NCBI GenBank assembly: GCA_903911825.1
Contig: CAIWFB010000040.1
Coordinates: forward strand, 1 to 45,183
Length of the DNA stretch: 45,183 nt
Reading direction: 5' to 3'
DNA from: an uncultured Verrucomicrobia subdivision 3 bacterium
GTDB taxonomy: Bacteria; Verrucomicrobiota; Verrucomicrobiia; Limisphaerales; UBA11358
Positions 40,013 through 45,183 of the stretch are shown here, one piece after another. Positions within the stretch are counted from its first letter, which is position 1; every line of letters begins with the position of its first letter. The position numbers and the translations under genes are program-made. The notes under the pieces were generated by a model that ran no database searches, had not been told where the DNA came from, and was given only the letters and a program-made list of their open reading frames with translations.

Positions 40013-40848
40013 AGATCATCCGATTTATCCGACGAAAATTCCAGAAAGCAGAGCGCGCTAAAGTTCAGGATGGCCGCCGAGCCCGGGTGCGCGGCAAAAT
40101 ATTCGGGCTGTTTGCCGGTCAGGCGAAGGAAATCACCCGTGCCGATTGGCCCGCGAGCCTGGAAAATCCCACGACGTTCTATCTGCAATGCTGTCATTAT
40201 TTTTCGACTAACCTGCCGGAAGAGCTACGCGAACATCGGCGCTATTTTGGCCAAAAAGGACGCGGCTTTGGTGAAGATGCCTTTCACACGATGTGGTATC
40301 TCCTATTTCAAGAGTTTCGCCCTGCCAGCTTTCTGGAGATCGGCGTTTTTCGCGGGCAAACTTTAAGTCTCGCGGCCTTATTAGCCCGCCAACACAGTCG
40401 CCCCTGTTTGGTGCAAGGCATCTCCCCGTTCGCGGCGGCGGGCGACGGCGTCTCGCGCTATCGGCGGCGGCATGATTATCAGGCGGACACGCTGGAAAAT
40501 TTTACGCGCTTTGGCCTGCCTGCACCGTCACTGCTCAAGGCTTATTCCACCGATTCCGCCGCCGCTCAACTGATCCGCTCGCGCCATTGGGACATCATTT
40601 ACATTGATGGCAACCACGACTACGAAGTGGCCCGCCAGGATTGGGAATTATGCGCGCCGCAAGTATTGCCGGGCGGTATCATAGTTTTAGATGATTCGGG
40701 TTTGACCACGCGTTACCAAGCCCCGCCGTTTTTTGCGACTGGTGGTCACGCCGGCCCTTCGCGGCTGGCGGCAGAAATCAACCGGGCTCACTTCGCAGAA
40801 ATTCTCCAAGTCGGCCACAACCGCGTTTTCCAAAAACTCCCGGCTTGA
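40009..40848 (+). CDS. Class I SAM-dependent methyltransferase (Methyltransf_24 type)
   Basis: The 279-residue protein has a basic N terminus and a Rossmann domain with SFLEIGVFRGQTLSLAALLA as the SAM loop. WDIIYIDGNHDYEVARQDWELCAPQVLPGGIIVLDDSGL is the hallmark of the Methyltransf_24 group, where the Asp and His may bind metal as in macrocin O-methyltransferase. It probably methylates a sugar in the polymer made by its neighbours. Its start overlaps the GT4 stop and its stop overlaps the next TTG start. Confidence 0.88.
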   Translation: MKIIRFIRRKFQKAERAKVQDGRRARVRGKIFGLFAGQAKEITRADWPASLENPTTFYLQCCHYFSTNLPEELREHRRYFGQKGRGFGEDAFHTMWYLLFQEFRPASFLEIGVFRGQTLSLAALLARQHSRPCLVQGISPFAAAGDGVSRYRRRHDYQADTLENFTRFGLPAPSLLKAYSTDSAAAQLIRSRHWDIIYIDGNHDYEVARQDWELCAPQVLPGGIIVLDDSGLTTRYQAPPFFATGGHAGPSRLAAEINRAHFAEILQVGHNRVFQKLPA

Positions 40849-41990
40849 AAATCGCGCTGCTCACCACCGACAACCGTGAACACTACGGAGATCACGCGCA
40901 TCCACAACCGTATTTCGGCACGGCTCCCGAAGCCTTGCTGCAAGGGTTTGTCGCGCTGCCTGAAGTAGAGGTTCACATCATTTCCTGTCTGCAAAAACCT
41001 GTTCCATCGCCAGAAAAAATCGCGCCCAACATCTTTTTTCACAGCCTCGTCGTTCCCAAAATTGGCTGGATGCGCACGTTTTATCAGGGCTGCATCCGTG
41101 CGACGCGAAAAAAACTCCGCGAAATTCAGCCGGACATCGTGCACGGTCAAGGCAGCGAACGTGATTGTGCGCTTGCGGCGGCCTTCAGTGGTTTTTCCAA
41201 CGTTGTGACCATTCACGGCAACATGCAGGCGATTGCGGATATTTATGGCCAAGGCTTGGGTAGTTTTCACTGGCTGGCGGCCAAATTGGAAACCGTAGCG
41301 TTAAAAAAAACCGGCGGCGTGTTTTGCAATTCAGCCTATACGGAAAGTTTGGTGGCTTCGCGTGCCAAAAAAATCTGGCGCGTGCCGAATGCCTTGCGCA
41401 CAGAATTTTTTGCACCCATTCCCCAAAAAACTCCGGGCGCCAAACCGATTATCCTCAATATCGGGGTGATTGAACCGCGCAAGCAGCAAGTTGAATTGCT
41501 TGCCGTCGCCCGCCGCCTTCACGAGCGCGGCTTAAAATTCGAACTTCAATTCATCGGCAAACAAACGGTCGGTAACGCATACAGCAATACGTTTGCGGAG
41601 CAAGTGATGGCCGCAGAAAAATCCGGTTACGTCCGGCAGTTGGGGCTGCTTGCCACCGCGCAGATCATCGCCGCGATGGATACGGCGCACGCGCTCGTGC
41701 ACTTTCCCACGGAAGAAGCCTTCGGTCTTGTCACCGCCGAAGCGTTAGCGCGTGGACTGAAATATTTTGGTTCCGCCGTGGGCGGGGGCGTGGAAATCGC
41801 CAGCGGGGTGCCCGGCGTAGAACTTTTCCCCGCGCATGATTTTGGCGCGCTGGAAATCGCCTTGGCGAATTGGCTGCAACAAGGTTGTCCAGCACCCGCC
41901 AACGCTGCGCAGATCATGCGGCAGCGTTACCATCCCGAAGTGATCGCGCGCCGACATGTGGAAATTTATCAGGAGGTCTTGCGGCGGTGA
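40845..41990 (+). CDS. Glycosyltransferase family 4 protein (TTG start)
   Basis: The 381-residue GT-B enzyme begins KIALLTTDNREHYGDHAHPQPYFG and has the GT4 C-terminal pattern: ILNIGVIEPRKQQVELLAVARRL, then TAHALVHFPTEEAFGLVTAEALARGLKYFGSAVGGGVEI. The start is TTG at 40845, within TTGA, overlapping the previous stop. No ATG nearby keeps the first strand, so translation probably depends on coupling, which would make expression lower than that of its neighbours. Confidence 0.9.
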   Translation: MKIALLTTDNREHYGDHAHPQPYFGTAPEALLQGFVALPEVEVHIISCLQKPVPSPEKIAPNIFFHSLVVPKIGWMRTFYQGCIRATRKKLREIQPDIVHGQGSERDCALAAAFSGFSNVVTIHGNMQAIADIYGQGLGSFHWLAAKLETVALKKTGGVFCNSAYTESLVASRAKKIWRVPNALRTEFFAPIPQKTPGAKPIILNIGVIEPRKQQVELLAVARRLHERGLKFELQFIGKQTVGNAYSNTFAEQVMAAEKSGYVRQLGLLATAQIIAAMDTAHALVHFPTEEAFGLVTAEALARGLKYFGSAVGGGVEIASGVPGVELFPAHDFGALEIALANWLQQGCPAPANAAQIMRQRYHPEVIARRHVEIYQEVLRR

Positions 41991-42047
41991 GCGAGATTAG
42001 GATTTACTAACTTTGGCATTCATTCAGAAACTACCGAACCACTAACG

Positions 42048-43580
42048 ATGAAACAGATTTTTGCCGGTAAAAACCGTGACGTTGCCTTGATTCTTTTGGC
42101 GCTCATCGGGTGCATAGTTTTCTTTCACGTCGGCACGGCGCTAAAAGGTCACGGGCGCTATCGCGATCAGCACATCGGCACGGCGCTACATTACGCCGCC
42201 ACGCAGTTCGATTTGCAACACACCATCATTCCCGGTTTCAACGCCACGGATACGCCGACCATTCAGGAAGTGCCCATCTGGCAGATGACCGCCGGTTTGG
42301 CCTTTAAAATTTTGGGCCCGTGGTGGGGTTGGGCGAATATTGTGTCGCTCATTTTTTCCCTGAGCTGCTTATATCCGTTGTTCCGAGTGGTGAAGGATTT
42401 TTATGGCGAACGCATCGCCTGGTGGTCGCTTATTTTTCTACTTTCTCAGGGACTGATCTTTATTTATGCGGGCGAAGCGGGCACGGATGGGTTTTGCTTT
42501 TCCTTGGCGATTTGGTTTTGGTTTGCCTGCACGCAATTGATTAAGGCGCCCGTTAAGTGGTTTTTGCCAGCGGCGGCGTTCGGAATTTTACTGGCACTTT
42601 CTAAATTGCCTTTTTTTATGGCGGTCGGCCTGGCAGGTTTTTTTCTCATCCTCAAAGAACGCGGTTTCAAAATCCGCGAGTTAGTCCCCCTGGCGGGCGT
42701 GGGTGCGCTAGCTGGAATAGTTTTTTTGGTGTGGACGCACTACACCGACAGCCTGCAAACCGGCGCGGTGTTTCCCTACCTTGACCTGCGCTTGAGCGCC
42801 CCGCCGACGAATGGCATGACGATGATGTTCTGGTATTTTGGCGACCTGCACTACCGCTTGAATCCGGGAAATTGGATCAAAGCCGCGTGGCGTTTCTCTG
42901 GCGCAGCGTTCGGCAGCTTTGCGTTGATTCCGCTATTTTGCTTTGGCTTGCTAGGGCGCTGGGTGAATCCGGCGGCTAAATTTTTATTCGTCGGCGCGTT
43001 TCTCACCACACTGGTCTTCACCCATCTCATCCTGCATCACTATCACTATCTGATGTTATTCTCGCCAGCAGTGGCCATTCTGTGCGCAGTGGCTTGGGAA
43101 AAAATCGAACAGCAAGTCGGTGCGCTCGGCGTCCATCCACGCCTCACCACGGTGACGGCAGCTGCAATAGTTTTTTTGGCGCTATTCCAAGGTCTTACGA
43201 GCATGAAAGCGTTCACTTTCGACGGTTTTCCGAATCAAATCACGGCGTCCATCCGTGACCACACGACGACCAGTGACCGACTCATCGTCGTGAACGGTGG
43301 TTGGGGTGGCGATGAATTAATCCGCACCGGGCGCACCGGCCTTTCGATGTGGAACGCTAAAGCATTTGAAGATGCCGAAAAATATGCGCAGTTGAAAAAA
43401 CTTGGCTATAACAAAATAGTCATTATCAGCGAGTCGCCGTATCAGAACGCCGTGCAGATCATCAATCCCGGCCAGACTGGTATTCCGCGCATCATGGCGA
43501 AAGAATTCGTGACCCCGCTCGTGGAAACCTGGCCGACGGTTTACGCCACCGCCGACCTAGTGATCAAAGAAATTCCGTGA
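42048..43580 (+). CDS. Membrane glycosyltransferase-like protein (GT39/PMT type)
   Basis: The 510-residue protein has about ten hydrophobic segments. The first helix (VALILLALIGCIVFFHVGTAL) is followed by KGHGRYRDQHIGTALHYAATQF. A later loop FIYAGEAGTDGFCFSLAIWFWFA and a C-terminal soluble part (about 400-510, with RLIVVNGGWGGDELIRTGRTGLSMW) resemble PMT-like enzymes. It begins 57 bases after the GT4 stop, so it may have its own start of transcription. It may attach sugar to a lipid-linked or exported acceptor. Confidence 0.72.
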   Translation: MKQIFAGKNRDVALILLALIGCIVFFHVGTALKGHGRYRDQHIGTALHYAATQFDLQHTIIPGFNATDTPTIQEVPIWQMTAGLAFKILGPWWGWANIVSLIFSLSCLYPLFRVVKDFYGERIAWWSLIFLLSQGLIFIYAGEAGTDGFCFSLAIWFWFACTQLIKAPVKWFLPAAAFGILLALSKLPFFMAVGLAGFFLILKERGFKIRELVPLAGVGALAGIVFLVWTHYTDSLQTGAVFPYLDLRLSAPPTNGMTMMFWYFGDLHYRLNPGNWIKAAWRFSGAAFGSFALIPLFCFGLLGRWVNPAAKFLFVGAFLTTLVFTHLILHHYHYLMLFSPAVAILCAVAWEKIEQQVGALGVHPRLTTVTAAAIVFLALFQGLTSMKAFTFDGFPNQITASIRDHTTTSDRLIVVNGGWGGDELIRTGRTGLSMWNAKAFEDAEKYAQLKKLGYNKIVIISESPYQNAVQIINPGQTGIPRIMAKEFVTPLVETWPTVYATADLVIKEIP

Positions 43581-43588
43581 AGTGAAAC

Positions 43589-44395
43589 TTACCGGCGCTG
43601 CTTGTAGTCGCCGCGGCTGAAATATTTTTCGAGCCAAACGTAGGCACAGATGAAAAAGTAGCGGCTGCCCATTTCTTTGAGCTTCAGCTTCGCCTCACCG
43701 AAACGACGATTACGCCAAGTGATGGGCATCACCGTCCAAGAGTAGCCGCGGACGATGGCTTTCAGCGGAATTTCCACCGTCAGGTTAAAGTGCGGTGCGA
43801 TGAGTGGCTCGCAGCCCTGAATCACGGTGCGGCGGTAGGCCTTGAAAGCGTTCGTGGTGTCGTTGAGCGAAATGCCGAAACCAATGCGGATAAAAAAATT
43901 TACCACGCGATTCACGAACAATTTGAACTTCGGATAATCAAACGTAGCACCGCCTTTGATGAAGCGGCTGCCGAACACGCAATCCCAACCCTCATTCAAT
44001 AACTGCCAGTAGCGCACCGCATCGCGCGCGTCATCAGATTCATCGGCCATCATGATCACGACCGCATCGCCGGAGCAGTTGCGCAAACCAAACGTAATGG
44101 CGCGGCCAAAACCGTGGTCGCCGGTGTTCTGGATCGGCCTGAGCGTGGGGATTTGCGCCTTTAGGTTTTGCAGCACGGTCCACGTTTTATCTCGGCTGCC
44201 GTCATCCACCACGACGATTTCGTGCGGCACATTGTTTTTGGAAAATTCCTCGTGCAAGTGAGTCAGCGTCGCCGGTAAGGATTCTTCTTCGTCGCGCGCG
44301 GGAATGATGACGGAAAATAATTTTAGCGGTTCAGCCGTCAGTGGGTGAGGCTTTTGGGCAGAGTCTGAGCTTGAAGTTGGTTTCTGACTGAGCAT
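43589..44395 (-). CDS. Glycosyltransferase family 2 protein (DPM1/polyprenyl-phosphate type)
   Basis: From the ATG at 44395 (a TTG at 44422 is less likely) the protein has 268 residues. It has FSVIIPARDEEESLPATLTHL, the nucleotide-binding EIVVVDDGSRDKTW, the acceptor segment GFGRAITFGLRNCSGDAVVIMMADESDD (with DESDD in place of the usual DDP), and SRYFFICAYVWLEKYF at the end. Such enzymes charge polyprenyl phosphate with a sugar, the donor used by PMT-type transferases like those flanking it on the opposite strand. Confidence 0.88.
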   Translation of the reverse strand: MLSQKPTSSSDSAQKPHPLTAEPLKLFSVIIPARDEEESLPATLTHLHEEFSKNNVPHEIVVVDDGSRDKTWTVLQNLKAQIPTLRPIQNTGDHGFGRAITFGLRNCSGDAVVIMMADESDDARDAVRYWQLLNEGWDCVFGSRFIKGGATFDYPKFKLFVNRVVNFFIRIGFGISLNDTTNAFKAYRRTVIQGCEPLIAPHFNLTVEIPLKAIVRGYSWTVMPITWRNRRFGEAKLKLKEMGSRYFFICAYVWLEKYFSRGDYKQRR

Positions 44396-44558
44396 TTTAA
44401 TTCGGCGGCCATCATTTGCCAACCCAGCCGATATTTCAATGATTTACTGCGGACGCTGCTTTCAACCTTGTGCCAATCATTCGAGCAACTTTAAGCTGAG
44501 CGCGACTTGAAGAACCCCATTGTGATCAATTGGCTCCGCTGGTGCCGACGATTTTGAG

Positions 44559-45104
44559 ATGAGCTCCGCGCCGCGCCCAACATTAACTGGTTTCCGTTTA
44601 TTTGCCGTGCGGTGGTGGCAGCGAAGACCTGCGGCTTTCAATCGCTCGATTTTGCTAGGTCTCTTGGCGCTATTGTCCTTGCCGGCGGGCTTCGTGGAAC
44701 CACCGGATATGGGCATCGATCCATCGTGGATGCAGGCCCTACAGATCGCCGCGACCCAAGGCAAAATATTTGGTCAGGAATTTGTCTTCACCTACGGTCC
44801 GCTCGGTTATCTGTTCATTCATGCGGACGTGAACAAGGTGGCCTTGTTGTTGTATGATTTATTTGTGCTGTTCAGCTTGGGGTCGCTTTATCGTGCCCTG
44901 CTGCCGCCCAAACCCGCGTGGTTGGATTGGGTTCAGTTGATCCTGCTCGCGGTGATTACCAAGGCCTGTTTATGGAACGGTTCGCCAACGGTCTTGTTCG
45001 GCTTGTTGTGTTATTGGCTTTGGTCGGTGCAGGAAAAAGGCCGTGTGCTGTCGCTGGTCGGAACTTTGATAGCGTTGAGAGGGTTCGCTTTTCTGGACCA
45101 CTGA
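44559..45104 (+). CDS. N-terminal part of a large membrane protein, apparently truncated
   Basis: The 181-residue frame begins with a basic stretch and one helix (SILLGLLALLSLPAGF). Then comes MGIDPSWMQALQIAATQGKIFGQEFVFTYGPLGYLF, a conserved opening of large multi-pass membrane proteins of unknown function, many over 500 residues long. Three further helices follow, and after LVGTLIAL the sequence changes to an unlikely RGFAFLDH and stops. The last roughly 80 bases look unlike coding sequence. A frameshift, insertion or assembly break near 45070 is the simplest view. Confidence 0.6.
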   Translation: MSSAPRPTLTGFRLFAVRWWQRRPAAFNRSILLGLLALLSLPAGFVEPPDMGIDPSWMQALQIAATQGKIFGQEFVFTYGPLGYLFIHADVNKVALLLYDLFVLFSLGSLYRALLPPKPAWLDWVQLILLAVITKACLWNGSPTVLFGLLCYWLWSVQEKGRVLSLVGTLIALRGFAFLDH

Positions 45105-45183
45105 TTTGTTAGTCCGAGCATTGGTTTGATTTTATGGTTTCGTTGTTTCTTTGTCCATTCCCAGTGGAGGGAGGGCGAAGCCC

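Noticed and set aside
1..45183. tRNA, rRNA, integrase, IS transposase and phage genes
   Set aside because: I found no cloverleaf-like segments, rRNA stretches, DDE or serine/tyrosine recombinase motifs, or phage structural genes, so the AT-rich genes are not part of a classical island or prophage.

Overview
The window is gene-dense bacterial chromosome, moderately GC-rich, with 47 protein-coding genes that I can support (two cut or broken at the edges) and no rRNA, tRNA or CRISPR array. Housekeeping genes (trpB, recG, guaA, trpD, proC, thiH, thiS, trxA, a Sua5-type tRNA threonylcarbamoylation enzyme) are mixed with pseudopilin-like proteins, PMT-type membrane glycosyltransferases, a GxxExxY protein and many small lineage-style proteins. 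This mix, with short tandem-unit repeats set inside and between genes, suggests a free-living Gram-negative of the Verrucomicrobiota (Pedosphaera/Limisphaerales-like). That placement is inference from gene content; no marker gene settles it.

Layout. 1-2.6 kb: 3' end of trpB, then an AT-rich AbiU2-like HEPN gene where trpA might be expected, then a GNAT/FemAB-like acyltransferase. 2.6-5.3 kb (minus strand): an ArsR regulator with an SRPBCC/AHSA1 partner, thioredoxin, an SDR oxidoreductase and its probable Rrf2 regulator. The Rrf2 and SDR genes share a matching operator. 5.5-12.6 kb: recG, a lipoprotein, and a minus-strand run of membrane glycosyltransferase, pseudopilin and zinc-ribbon/PQQ-propeller protein. 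12.6-15.7 kb: guaA, a second HEPN-like protein and an unknown secreted protein. 15.9-20.8 kb: an NtrB/NtrC-like two-component pair split by a 432-bp element carrying a GxxExxY gene, then another membrane glycosyltransferase. 20.8-25 kb (minus): Sua5 and a MacAB-type exporter. 25-30 kb: trpD, a Sel1-repeat protein, proC, an AT-rich unknown gene with a DUF2442/DUF4160 pair, and an AI-2E-type transporter. 30-33 kb: thiH, a pilin-like protein, a LIM/DA1-like metallopeptidase and thiS. 33-37 kb: a beta-CASP nuclease-like MBL protein, two small membrane proteins, a LAB_N/zinc-ribbon protein and an MscS channel. 37-45 kb: a surface-glycan cluster of two methyltransferases, four glycosyltransferases and membrane proteins. 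The first five of its genes are joined by 4-nt start/stop overlaps.

The most unusual signal is a set of inverted arrays of very short tandem units. Two have arms of three 10-nt units behind a TTAAC end, and one has 9-nt units behind AAC. One decamer array bounds the GxxExxY nuclease-like gene and supplies its start codon; the others carry no gene. A heptanucleotide version (GTTGNNN / NNNCAAC) sits in frame inside recG (twice) and the Sua5 gene (once). Together they suggest a class of mobile or self-propagating repeat with a possible protein-coding member.
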